DNA of 15,835 bases from Methylocystaceae bacterium (GTDB lineage: Bacteria > Pseudomonadota > Alphaproteobacteria > Rhizobiales > Beijerinckiaceae), in NCBI GenBank assembly GCA_003152255.1, contig PLZT01000313.1:1-15835 (forward strand). The letters run 5' to 3'. Positions 6,162 to 13,853 of the stretch are shown here, in pieces. The translations under genes and the position numbers were made by a program. The notes under the pieces were generated by a model that did not search any database, was not told the origin of the DNA, and saw only the letters and a list, made by a program, of their open reading frames with translations. Positions within the stretch are counted from its first letter, which is position 1. Every line of letters begins with the position of its first letter.

Positions 6162-7874
6162 TCATCGCCAGAGTCGGTAAATCAGCAGAAGGTTGATCAA
6201 TGCCAGGACAAGAGCGAGACCGCGCCAAAATGCCGTCGGATTGCGTTCCAACAGCGGATGCGGGCGACAGGAATAGTTGGGATTGGGTCTTTGCAAATCC
6301 ATCGTCAACGCCGACAATGCCTCCATGCGTTCGGTTGGCTTCCAATGCGTCGCCTTGGCCAGCGCCGCGTCGAACCAGGGCGGGACGGCGTCGTTGAAAT
6401 CCGACGCCGACACATATTTAAGCCGGCCTATTTCGCGCCTACCCGAAAAGCCGCGACCATAGGGCAGTTTTCCAGTGAGCATCTCGTACGCGATCACCCC
6501 GAGCGAATAAATATCGGAGCGATCCGTTGGCGCTTCGCCCAGATGATATTCGGGCGCGGTGTAATCGAGCGTGCCGACCAGTCCGGGCTTGTCCGCAGGC
6601 GCCGCTGCTTCCTCTAGTCCCGCGACATATGCGGAGCCGAAGTCGATAATCTTCGCCGTTCCATGGCGATTGATCATGATATTCTCCGGCTTCAAGTCCC
6701 GGTGAATGACCTCCTTGCGATGGAACGCCCGCAGTCCTTTCGCGATCTGGTCGACGATCAGGCGGACGGACGTCAGATCGGGACGCGGATTGTCGCGCAT
6801 CCACTGACGCAAGGTTTGGCCATCGCAATATTCCGTCACATAATAGAGCGAGCGTGGCGGCCGCCCGGATCGCTTGAGTTGCAGAACATGCGGGCTCGTC
6901 ACGGTTCGCCCGATCCATTCCTCGCGAGTGAACATCTCGACATATATGGGATCGTCCACAAAATTGATCGAAGGCGTCTTCAATACGACGGTGTCGCCGC
7001 TCGCCTCGTCCTTGGCGAGGTAGACTTGCGTACGCTTGGAGAGATGCAACTCTCGCAGAATCCGGTAGCCTTCGAAGAGCTGCCCAGGCGTAAGTTCGGG
7101 CGGAAAAGGCAGAGCCGACAGCTTCTCGATGTGCGCGGCCTGGTCCAGCTTTCCGGGATCGTCGACGCGCACGATCTGGCAGGTGAGATTATCCGAGCCG
7201 CCATTGTCGAAAGCGGCTTGCACGATCCGCCGCGCGGCGTCGTCAAGCCCCTCGGTCGACGTTCGCACAATCTCGGAGATTTTGTCATCGCGCAGAAAAT
7301 CATGCACGCCGTCCGTCGTGAAGATCAGCACGTCGCCTGACTCCATCGGCACGGTCCGATAGTCGATTTCAAGGTTCGTATCGATCCCCATCGCGCGCGA
7401 AAGATATTCCCGCTCGCGCGAGATTCGAACGCGATGGTCTCGCGTGAGCTGTTCGATCGCGCCGCTCCGCAACAGATAGATTCGCGAATCTCCAGCGTGA
7501 AATATGTACGCGGTCGCCGATTTCAACACGAGCCCCGAGAAAGTGGTGACCATGCCTCGATCCGACAGATGGTTGGCCGCGCTTTGGCCGTGCAGCCAGC
7601 GATTGATGGCTGAGAGCACGCGCCCGACGGAGGTTTTGACCGTCCAGGAAGGATGCGTCGCATAATAGTCTTCGAGAAAAGTTTTGACGCAGGTCTCGCT
7701 GGCGATCTTGGCCGCCTCGCTCGAACTCATGCCATCGGCGATCGCCATGGCGATGCCCTTGGCTTCAAGCAGGGCGGCGTCGGGAATGACAACGCCATAG
7801 GAATCGTCGTTACGCTCCTTTCGGCCAGCCTCCGAGTGCTGGCCGATGGAGATCGCGGGGCCGCCGGCCTTCAT
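6162..7874 (-). CDS. Fused PP2C-type phosphatase / Ser-Thr protein kinase with C-terminal membrane anchor
   Basis: A 570-residue signalling protein. Residues about 8-238 form a PP2C (PPM) phosphatase with the metal-binding acidic motifs NDD (22-24), ADG (46-48), AGDSRIY (127-133), TTDG (186-189) and GSDN (226-229). Residues about 268-530 form a Hanks-type kinase. It has the ATP lysine K299, HRDLKPEN (391-398, catalytic D393), DFG (411-413), TAPE (439-442) and DIYSLGV (454-460). The segment about 549-567 is hydrophobic and ends in basic residues, a likely single transmembrane tail that leaves both enzymes in the cytoplasm. The glycine-rich ATP loop is degenerate: residues 270-287 contain no GxGxxG. 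The ATG has GAGGA about 7 bases upstream and begins 30 bases after the narK stop, so the two were probably co-transcribed. Its target is unknown; the transporter or nitrate enzymes are the obvious guess. Confidence 0.92.
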   Translation of the reverse strand: MKAGGPAISIGQHSEAGRKERNDDSYGVVIPDAALLEAKGIAMAIADGMSSSEAAKIASETCVKTFLEDYYATHPSWTVKTSVGRVLSAINRWLHGQSAANHLSDRGMVTTFSGLVLKSATAYIFHAGDSRIYLLRSGAIEQLTRDHRVRISREREYLSRAMGIDTNLEIDYRTVPMESGDVLIFTTDGVHDFLRDDKISEIVRTSTEGLDDAARRIVQAAFDNGGSDNLTCQIVRVDDPGKLDQAAHIEKLSALPFPPELTPGQLFEGYRILRELHLSKRTQVYLAKDEASGDTVVLKTPSINFVDDPIYVEMFTREEWIGRTVTSPHVLQLKRSGRPPRSLYYVTEYCDGQTLRQWMRDNPRPDLTSVRLIVDQIAKGLRAFHRKEVIHRDLKPENIMINRHGTAKIIDFGSAYVAGLEEAAAPADKPGLVGTLDYTAPEYHLGEAPTDRSDIYSLGVIAYEMLTGKLPYGRGFSGRREIGRLKYVSASDFNDAVPPWFDAALAKATHWKPTERMEALSALTMDLQRPNPNYSCRPHPLLERNPTAFWRGLALVLALINLLLIYRLWR

Positions 7875-7904
7875 GCGTTGTCCTCGACGATTCGCGCGTG
7901 GCGC

Positions 7905-8678
7905 TCACGCCACGTCTATCATGGTCACGGAACCGTCCGGCATGATTTCGGAAATCTGACCTTTCGGCTCCTCGATGAAGAAAAAGATCAGAAGGAAACC
8001 CAGACCAGCCGCGATGGACCCGGCGAGGAAGAAGACATGTGGCGTTACGAATGAATAGAAGGTGAGAAAGAGCACGCCGCCAACATTGCCAAAGGCGCCG
8101 ACGATGCCGGCGATTTGCCCGGTGAGCCGGCGCTTGATGAGCGGCAGCATGGCGTATACCGCGCCATTGCCGGCATTCACGAACAGCGAGCAGCAGAATG
8201 TCGCCGCCACGGCGAAAGCGACGCCGGTGGCGGCTCCGATGAAGCTCATCGCAAAATAGCCCGCCGCCGCTCCCGCCATGGCGACCAGCATTACCGGTCG
8301 GCGGCCAAAGCGGTCGCTGAGCCAGCCGCCCGCCGGCCTCGCGAAAAAGGTCGTCGAGCCGAAACTCGCGCCGACAAATCCCGCGACGGCTAAAGAAAGG
8401 TCGAATGTGTCCTTGAACAGCAAGGGCAGAACCGAAACCACCGCCAGTTCGGAGCCAAAGGTGACGAAATAGGCGACGCTCAACACCGCCACTTGTCGGA
8501 ATTTGTAACGATGTATTTCCGGAACGACTTCCCCGCGCATCACGGGAGCGTTGATGCGCCACATATCATAGAGCTGATAGGCGTAAAGCGCCGCGAGACC
8601 GGCGTATATCGAATTGGTCAGCGCCGGCGACAACATATTGAGGCCAAAGGGACCGAGCTTCCACGCCAGCAATGCCAA
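7905..8678 (-). pseudogene. narK: NarK/NNP-family nitrate/nitrite transporter, C-terminal half only
   Basis: Major facilitator superfamily nitrate/nitrite transporter of the inner membrane. Only 257 residues remain from the first possible start, a TTG at 8678 with no clear ribosome site; the reading frame stays open to 8843 but has no ATG or GTG. The visible part spans a linker with one or two hydrophobic stretches and then about six membrane helices (TM7-12), starting near YKFRQVAVLSVAYF. It includes the MFS loop DRFGRRP and the second NNP signature, GIVGAFGNVGG. The first six helices and the first signature are missing. The plus-strand gene from 8858 occupies where they should be. The retained half shows no frameshift, and it ends cleanly 30 bases before the kinase gene. 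A half-transporter is unlikely to work alone, so I call it a truncated remnant or a misassembly junction. Confidence 0.8.
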
Positions 8679-8746
8679 GGCGAGGGGCTTGGTCGCCGTT
8701 TGAACTCCCGGCTTTCGAAAAAGTCCTCGTTTCCTGAACCAAACGA

Positions 8747-8774
8747 CCCCCAGGAGCGCATTGCGGCCCTGGGG
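8747..8774. repeat. 7-bp GC-rich inverted repeat beside the narK truncation
   Basis: CCCCAGG (8747-8753) and CCTGGGG (8768-8774) are perfect inverted copies around 14 bases. No T tract follows on either strand. The repeat lies in the roughly 180-base stretch between the truncated narK and the DUF1993 gene. I see no gene or insertion sequence end in that stretch. Confidence 0.4.
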
Positions 8775-8857
8775 AACATTCCGACCATTCAGTAGAGCCG
8801 GCTCTCCTCGGCGACGTCGCCGTAGTGATCGCTTGCGCGCAACTCAAGGATGAAACC

Positions 8858-9385
8858 ATGTCATATTCGATGGCTCGCGCTTCCCTGCCGGCCTTCAAAC
8901 TCGGCCTCGCGGCATTGTCGTCAATTCTCGGCAAGGCCGCGGCTTTCCGCGTCGCGAGGAACATCGATGACGCCGTCATTCTGCAGTCGCGCCTCGCCCC
9001 CGACATGTTCGCCTTCGTTCGGCAGGTGCAACTTGCGACGGACCAGGCGAAGAATGGGGCCGCGCGTCTCGTCGGCATTGAACCTCCTCGTTACGAGGAC
9101 AACGAGACGACCATCGAGCAGCTCAAAACCCGTATCGAAGCCACGATCGGCTACCTCGAGACGCTCGACCCCGTTCGGATCGACGCGTCCGAACATCGTG
9201 AGATCATATTTCCTCTGGGGCCGAGCGCCAAGGGAAGCATGAAAGGCGATGATTACCTCGCCCAATTCGTGCTGCCAAACTTCTATTTTTATCTCTCCAC
9301 CGCCTACGCGATCCTTCGTCATTGCGGTGTGGAGATTGGCAAGCGCGACTTCCTTGGAGCAATCTCCATGAAGCCGGTTTCTTGA
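8858..9385 (+). CDS. DUF1993-family protein
   Basis: A 175-residue soluble protein that I recognise as DUF1993 (PF09351). Typical features are the N-terminal MSYSMARASLPAF, a helical core with FAFVRQVQLATDQAKNGAARLVG, the region around TIEQLKTRIEATIGYL, and a C-terminal FVLPNFYFYLSTAYAILRHCGVEIGKRDFLG. The family is thought to adopt a DinB-like four-helix bundle; its function is unknown. I chose ATG 8858 over the in-frame ATG 8825 because AAGGA lies 7 bases upstream and the family begins at this Met. There is no signal peptide or membrane segment. It is transcribed away from the narK fragment, and no neighbour suggests a pathway. Confidence 0.87.
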   Translation: MSYSMARASLPAFKLGLAALSSILGKAAAFRVARNIDDAVILQSRLAPDMFAFVRQVQLATDQAKNGAARLVGIEPPRYEDNETTIEQLKTRIEATIGYLETLDPVRIDASEHREIIFPLGPSAKGSMKGDDYLAQFVLPNFYFYLSTAYAILRHCGVEIGKRDFLGAISMKPVS

Positions 9386-9479
9386 CGGGCGTCTCGTCTT
9401 CATGAGGCCAAGGAAAAATCCGCATTGTGCTGGACGGTTGGCGGGGCGAGCGCAGGCGCGTGGGCGACACGGCGCGCGG

Positions 9480-10052
9480 TCACCCTCCGTGCACCAGGCC
9501 TAAGAACTCCTCACGCGTGCGGGCGTCATCACGGATTACGCCGAGCAGACGGCTGGTGGTTAATGTCGACCCGAGCGTGTTCACGCCGCGCAACGTCATG
9601 CAACTATGCTCGGCCTCGATCACCACGCCGACGCCATGCGGATTAAGAATCTCCTGAATGGCTTCGGCGATCTCGGCGGTAAGTTTTTCCTGGATTTGCA
9701 GCCGGCGGGCGAACCCGTGCACCACCCGCGCCAGTTTGGAGATGCCCACCACGCGGTTCGTCGGCAGGTATCCCACATGCGCGCGACCGATCACCGGGAG
9801 CATGTGATGCTCACAAAAGCTGACCACACGGATGTTTCTCAGCACCACCAGTTCGTCGTAACCGCCGACTTCCTCGAAGGTGCGCTTTAGGTACTCGCGG
9901 GGATCGTCGGCGTAGCCGGCGAAAAGCTCCCGATAGGATCGCGCAACCCGGCTCGGCGTATCGATCAGGCCTTCGCGGCTGGGATCGTCGCCCGCCCATT
10001 CGATGAGAACCCTGACGGCCGCTTCCGCGTCGCTCTGGGTCGGTTTCGCCAT
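9480..10052 (-). CDS. folE: GTP cyclohydrolase I (type IA)
   Basis: Converts GTP to 7,8-dihydroneopterin triphosphate, the first step toward tetrahydrofolate and related pterins, as a cytoplasmic homodecamer. From ATG 10052 the protein has 190 residues, within the usual bacterial range. The zinc ligands are all present: C80 and H83 in SFCEHHMLP, and C151 in [10 protein letters not shown]. The typical [21 protein letters not shown] and the QEKLTAEIA helix are also seen. It is therefore the zinc-dependent enzyme, not the FolE2 type. The start is set by GGAGG at 10060-10064: ATG 10052 is 7 bases away and ATG 10058 only 1. The gene is apparently monocistronic, convergent with the DUF1993 gene and divergent from the gene at 10356. 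No riboswitch is apparent upstream. Confidence 0.96.
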   Translation of the reverse strand: MAKPTQSDAEAAVRVLIEWAGDDPSREGLIDTPSRVARSYRELFAGYADDPREYLKRTFEEVGGYDELVVLRNIRVVSFCEHHMLPVIGRAHVGYLPTNRVVGISKLARVVHGFARRLQIQEKLTAEIAEAIQEILNPHGVGVVIEAEHSCMTLRGVNTLGSTLTTSRLLGVIRDDARTREEFLGLVHGG

Positions 10053-10059
10053 CTCCATG

Positions 10060-10064
10060 CCTCC
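10060..10064 (-). promoter_or_regulatory. folE ribosome binding site (decides start)
   Basis: The minus strand reads GGAGG. It is 7 bases from ATG 10052 and 1 base from ATG 10058, so the downstream Met (MAKPTQSD) is the likely start. Confidence 0.7.
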
Positions 10065-10089
10065 AGAGTTCTTCGTCGAGCCCCGCCGA

Positions 10090-10260
10090 TCACCAGGCCA
10101 ATCGTAAGGCCATGGGATGAGCCGCGCAACCGAGCCGATATTTAACCCGGCGGATTTCAATGGCCGCCTTATGTTCGGCGTTGTAGTCTTCGCTCGCCGC
10201 CGTGTTGGCGTCGTGCTTGTCGATCGTGATTTTCTTGCCGGCGCCATGATGACCGGTCAG
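10090..10260 (-). CDS. Possible small hypothetical protein upstream of folE (56 codons, CTG start)
   Basis: The minus strand between folE and the divergent gene at 10356 has an open frame beginning CTG ACC GGT and ending TGA 10092-10090. The predicted peptide includes [18 protein letters not shown] and [15 protein letters not shown]. Its codons end mostly in G or C, as in the neighbouring real genes, and its composition is protein-like. The other minus-strand frame over the same bases is rich in Arg, Thr and Pro and looks like a shadow. There is no ATG, GTG or TTG in frame and no clear ribosome site, and a stop lies two codons before the CTG. I do not recognise a family. It may be a remnant or chance. 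Confidence 0.25.
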   Translation of the reverse strand: MTGHHGAGKKITIDKHDANTAASEDYNAEHKAAIEIRRVKYRLGCAAHPMALRLAW

Positions 10261-10355
10261 TTGCTATTTCAAATCAAAGGATCAGGCCCTATTTTTATGA
10301 AATCCGGCCTTGACGCCGAATCGCCATCCAGTGCTCCGACACGTGAAACCGTCCA

Positions 10356-11159
10356 ATGTTCAAAGCTCTCTTCCACAAAATCGGAATCGCGGTCGCTAAT
10401 TACCTCATGCAAGAAGTCGAAAGCAGTCCGGCGTTGACACTGAATGACTTTGCGGCGCTAGAGCAAGTCTTGCGACCCGGCGACGTCATATTGATCGAGG
10501 GCGGCTCGCGTATTTCGGGACCGATCAAATATCTTACGCAATCCACTTGGTCGCACGCGGCGCTGTTCGTCGGACCCGTCGAGAACCAACGCGAACCCGA
10601 CGGTGAACCCCATGTTCTCGTTGAAGCCGAGTTGATCGATGGCGTGCGTTCTTCGCCCCTCTCGCGATACCGCGGCGCGCACACGCGCATCTACCGTCCG
10701 GTCGGCCTAGCGCCCAAGGAGGTGTCAACTTTAGTCAGCTTCGCTTGCGAACGCCTGGGCGAACAATACGACCTGCACAATCTGTTCGACCTTGTCCGCT
10801 ATCTTTTGCCGACGCCGCCGATCCCAGCCCGGCTCCGTCGACGGGCGATAGCAATCGGCGCCGCCGCCCCCACCCGCGCCATCTGCTCTACGTTGATCGC
10901 GCAAGCGTTCCAATCAATCCACTATCCGATCTTGCCCATCGTCGAATTGACCGAAGACGCCGAAGCGTCGAGGCTAATACACCCACATGTCGTGCGCGAA
11001 ATTCTGCATGTGCGTAATTCAGCGCTCTACGTGCCTCGCGACTTCGACATCTCACCCTATTTCGCCGTAGTGAAGCCGCCCATCGCGATGGGCTTCGATT
11101 TCCACGAATTCGATTGGATCCGAGACCCGCCGCCTCCGGCGCCTGACCTCGCGGAATGA
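10356..11159 (+). CDS. YiiX/YebB-like permuted papain-fold protein (NlpC/P60-like hydrolase)
   Basis: A 267-residue protein of the YiiX/YaeF branch of the NlpC/P60 superfamily, in which the catalytic His precedes the Cys (circularly permuted papain fold). Visible are LRPGDVILIEGGSRISG (39-55), the His motif TWSHAALFVG (H67), an acidic stretch VLVEAELIDGV (88-98) and the Cys motif RAICSTLIAQAF (C177). Members are presumed cysteine peptidases, amidases or acyl-modifying enzymes; the substrate is unknown. There is no classical signal peptide or lipobox. The tail ends PPPPAPDLAE. ATG 10356 is the first start after an in-frame TGA at 10344; the ribosome site is weak. It stands alone, divergent from folE and convergent with the oxidase operon. 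No membrane anchor is evident, so its location is uncertain. Confidence 0.8.
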   Translation: MFKALFHKIGIAVANYLMQEVESSPALTLNDFAALEQVLRPGDVILIEGGSRISGPIKYLTQSTWSHAALFVGPVENQREPDGEPHVLVEAELIDGVRSSPLSRYRGAHTRIYRPVGLAPKEVSTLVSFACERLGEQYDLHNLFDLVRYLLPTPPIPARLRRRAIAIGAAAPTRAICSTLIAQAFQSIHYPILPIVELTEDAEASRLIHPHVVREILHVRNSALYVPRDFDISPYFAVVKPPIAMGFDFHEFDWIRDPPPPAPDLAE

Positions 11160-11285
11160 TCGTAAGCGGCGCGACCCGCCTTTCAGCGACTCATTCCAGA
11201 GTCGGCGGCCTTGCGGCGCGAAGAATGGTCGTATAGCCGGCCATATGACTAAGCCGAAGCTTTCATATTGATATGATTTGTCGCC

Positions 11286-11582
11286 TCACTTCAAGTTCGT
11301 GGTCAGCACATAATAATTAATCCGCGTCATCGGGTCCAAGCTCCCCAAACCGAGCAAGATGCAAAGCCAAAGCAGACCGGCGGCGAAGAACAGGCGTATG
11401 GGTTCCGGGCCTTGCCTTAACTCCATGAACGTCACGCTCACCACCGCGATCATCAACGCCGCGGGGATCAGAATAAGCGGACGAGCCGTTCGGTCCAGCG
11501 CCAGGAAACTTGCGCCGAACTCTATCGCCAACAGAGCGATGAGTAGGCCCCAAGCCAGTAGCAAATGACGCGATCGAGTCAT
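11286..11582 (-). CDS. ctaF: Cytochrome c oxidase subunit IV (caa3-type, small membrane subunit)
   Basis: A 98-residue integral membrane protein with three hydrophobic segments: about residues 7-29 (LLLAWGLLIALLAIEFGASF), 37-56 and 65-86, ending INYYVLTTNLK. Size, topology and position as the last gene of a caa3 cluster match the prokaryotic COX4 family (PF03626), an accessory subunit thought to stabilise the CuB site during assembly. The start is ATG 11582, which overlaps the subunit III stop as ATGA; the upstream extension to 11648 would lie inside subunit III and lacks support. No clear terminator follows. The 126 bases between this stop and the convergent gene hold only a weak 5-bp AT-rich hairpin. 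Confidence 0.87.
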   Translation of the reverse strand: MTRSRHLLLAWGLLIALLAIEFGASFLALDRTARPLILIPAALMIAVVSVTFMELRQGPEPIRLFFAAGLLWLCILLGLGSLDPMTRINYYVLTTNLK

Positions 11583-12229
11583 GCTCCGCGCCCTATAAGA
11601 TAGATCAGCGGATAGAGAACGATCCACACTATATCGACGAAGCTCCAATATAGGCCGACAACGCTCACCGGCGTGTAAAAACCAGCGGAAAATTCCTTCC
11701 GGCGCGCGCGAAAAATGATCCAGCCGACCAAAATTAACCCCACGATCATATGCATCCCATGAACCGCGGTGCCAAGAAAATAGAAAACGAAAAATAGCAG
11801 CGCTCCATCCCTGTGTGGACCGTCGATGGCGAAATCTGATGCGGGAAACAGATGCCGTTCAAAATCGTGACGCCATTCGACCCCGAATTTGAGCCACAGG
11901 AACACGAGACCGAGGAGCCAGGCGCCGACACAACATTGAATAAGCCTGCGGCTGTCGCCAGCCTCGATGAAGCTAACGCCCAGGGTATAAATGAGACTGC
12001 TTGTCACCAGGACCATGGTGTTGACCGTGCCGATGATCAGTTCGGTCTGCTGCGCGCCGGCGTCGAACCCTTGCTGGTTCCAATGGCGAGAATAGATCCA
12101 GGCGAGAAAAAGGGGGCCGAAGAACAGCATTTCGGTGGCCAGGAATAGCCACATCCCCGATATCGCCGACTCCGCTTGGTGTCGCGGGCTGGAATATTGG
12201 AACTCCTGGGTTGACGAAACCTCAGACAT
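11579..12229 (-). CDS. ctaE: Cytochrome c oxidase subunit III
   Basis: A 216-residue core membrane subunit of the heme-copper oxidase, without redox centres, thought to stabilise subunit I and proton uptake. About five transmembrane helices are visible. Motifs include [17 protein letters not shown] (25-41, with the conserved Glu), [14 protein letters not shown], and the C-terminal [21 protein letters not shown]. The short five-helix form fits caa3/bo-type oxidases, compared with about 260-290 residues in mitochondrial-type subunits. The start ATG 12229 overlaps the subunit I gene by 8 bases. The frame runs on upstream to 12262, but that extension is the antisense-free coding end of subunit I in another frame. 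The stop overlaps the subunit IV start. Confidence 0.93.
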   Translation of the reverse strand: MSEVSSTQEFQYSSPRHQAESAISGMWLFLATEMLFFGPLFLAWIYSRHWNQQGFDAGAQQTELIIGTVNTMVLVTSSLIYTLGVSFIEAGDSRRLIQCCVGAWLLGLVFLWLKFGVEWRHDFERHLFPASDFAIDGPHRDGALLFFVFYFLGTAVHGMHMIVGLILVGWIIFRARRKEFSAGFYTPVSVVGLYWSFVDIVWIVLYPLIYLIGRGA

Positions 12230-13853
12230 GGCGCTGCTCGACTTCACGCAAGGGGTAATCATATGGCGGCGCGGTCACCACCGGCGTCACCTCGAAATTC
12301 TCGGTCGGCGGCGGCGATGCGGTTCGCCACTCCAGCCCCGTGGCGTTCCATGGGTTGGCGCTTGCACGCTCGCCATAGAAAAGAGACCACGTCAGATAGG
12401 CGAGCGGCAGCAAATAGCCAACGGCCAGAATCGTCGCGCCGGCGGATGAGAGCACATTCAGAACCTCGAATTCCGGCGGATAGGAATGATAACGTCGCGG
12501 CATGCCCAGATAGCCCAACAAGAATTGAGGAAAGAAAGTCAAATTGAAGCCGAAAAAAATGATCACGGCGCCAACTCGACCCCAAATCTCCGGATAGATT
12601 CGTCCAGTGATCTTCGGCCACCAGAAATGCAATCCCGCGAAATAGGCCGAGACCATGCCGCCGACCATCACATAATGGAAATGCGCGACCACGAAATAAG
12701 TTTGAGTAAGATGCACATCCGCGGCAAGCGCCGCCACGAACAAACCTGTCAGACCACCGAGCGTGAACAGTCCAATGAAGCCAAGCGCATACAACATCGG
12801 CGCGTCGAACCGGACGGAGCCGCCGTGCATCGTCCCGATCCAATTGAACACCTTGATGGCGGACGGCACCGCGACCATAAAACTCAGGATTGAAAAAACC
12901 AGGGCGGAGTAAAGCGACGTGCCCGCCACGAACATGTGATGCCCCCACACCAGAAAGCTTATCACCGCGATCGAGATGCTGGACCATACGACGAACTTAT
13001 ATCCGAACAATCCCTTGTTCGAGAATGCGGGAACGATTTCGCTGATCACGCCGAACCCAGGTAAAATCATCACGTAAACCGCCGGGTGTGAGTAGAACCA
13101 AAATAGATGTTGGAACAATAGCGGGTCGCCGCCGATCGCCGGGTCGAATACGCCGATGTGAAATATCCGCTCGAACGCCAGCAACAGCAATGTCATCGCC
13201 AGCACCGGGGTCGCAAGCACCAAGATGACGCTTGTCGCGTATAGGGACCACAGAAACACTGGCATCTTGTACCAGGTCATCCCAGGCGCGCGCAGGGTGT
13301 GGATCGATATGATGAAGTTCAGTCCGGTGGCGATCGACGAAAAGCCGGCGATAAAGATCGCGACAATCGTCGCAACCACATGTCCTTTTGAGTAAGCAGT
13401 GGTCAGCGGCGTGTAAAAGGTCCAGCCTGTGTCGACGCCCCCCGCGATCAATGAATAAAGAGCGGCTGCTCCGGCGAGAATATAAAGATACCAACTGATC
13501 AGATTCAATTTCGGAAAGGCCAAATCGCGCGCGCCAAGCATGAGCGGCACTAGGAAGTTGCCAAGAGTCACCGGTACCGCCGGGATAAGAAAGAACCACA
13601 CCATCACCACGCCATGCATGGTGAACAAGCGATTATATGTTTCAGCCGAACCGATCATCCCCCGCGGCGCGATCAGATTATAGCGGATCAAGGCTGCGGC
13701 GATGCCGCCAATAAAGAAGAACAGCGTAATGGAGCCGAGATTGAGAAGCGCGATTCGCTTGTGATCCGTCGTCAGCAGCCAGCTTCGAATCGTCGTCCCG
13801 TCGGTCAAATACGACTTGGCGTGCTTGGTCGTATCGGCGACAATCGCGCTCAT
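12222..13853 (-). CDS. ctaD: Cytochrome c oxidase subunit I, A2-type heme-copper oxidase
   Basis: The catalytic 543-residue, roughly 12-helix subunit that reduces O2 to water and pumps protons in the inner membrane. Metal ligands are visible: H80 (low-spin heme, FTMHG), H256 with Y260 (CuB and cross-linked Tyr, YSHPAVY), H305-H306 (CuB, WGHHMF), H391 (heme a3) and H393 (low-spin heme) in [11 protein letters not shown]. The K-channel lysine is K334 (PSAIKVFNW). The helix VI glutamate of A1 enzymes (HPEVY) is Ala here, and the preceding residues are YS. This is the signature of A2-type oxidases as in Thermus or Rhodothermus caa3. ATG 13853 overlaps the subunit II stop as ATGA. An open frame upstream to 14204 lies inside subunit II and is not part of the protein. 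Confidence 0.97.
   Translation of the reverse strand: MSAIVADTTKHAKSYLTDGTTIRSWLLTTDHKRIALLNLGSITLFFFIGGIAAALIRYNLIAPRGMIGSAETYNRLFTMHGVVMVWFFLIPAVPVTLGNFLVPLMLGARDLAFPKLNLISWYLYILAGAAALYSLIAGGVDTGWTFYTPLTTAYSKGHVVATIVAIFIAGFSSIATGLNFIISIHTLRAPGMTWYKMPVFLWSLYATSVILVLATPVLAMTLLLLAFERIFHIGVFDPAIGGDPLLFQHLFWFYSHPAVYVMILPGFGVISEIVPAFSNKGLFGYKFVVWSSISIAVISFLVWGHHMFVAGTSLYSALVFSILSFMVAVPSAIKVFNWIGTMHGGSVRFDAPMLYALGFIGLFTLGGLTGLFVAALAADVHLTQTYFVVAHFHYVMVGGMVSAYFAGLHFWWPKITGRIYPEIWGRVGAVIIFFGFNLTFFPQFLLGYLGMPRRYHSYPPEFEVLNVLSSAGATILAVGYLLPLAYLTWSLFYGERASANPWNATGLEWRTASPPPTENFEVTPVVTAPPYDYPLREVEQRHV

Noticed and set aside
6663..7340. 225-codon plus-strand frame opposite the kinase gene
   Set aside because: It lies wholly antisense to a well-supported phosphatase-kinase with catalytic motifs and shows no family features.
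9386..9479. Short gene or terminator between the DUF1993 gene and folE
   Set aside because: These 94 bases hold no coding-like frame with a ribosome site and no stable stem with a T tract.
10053..10247. 63-residue N-terminal extension of folE
   Set aside because: The extension is Arg/Thr/Pro-rich, no ribosome site supports it, and GGAGG is correctly placed for ATG 10052.
11255..11285. AT-rich hairpin as terminator of the oxidase operon
   Set aside because: CATAT/ATATG is only 5 bp with a 2-base loop and no adjacent T run; too weak to call.
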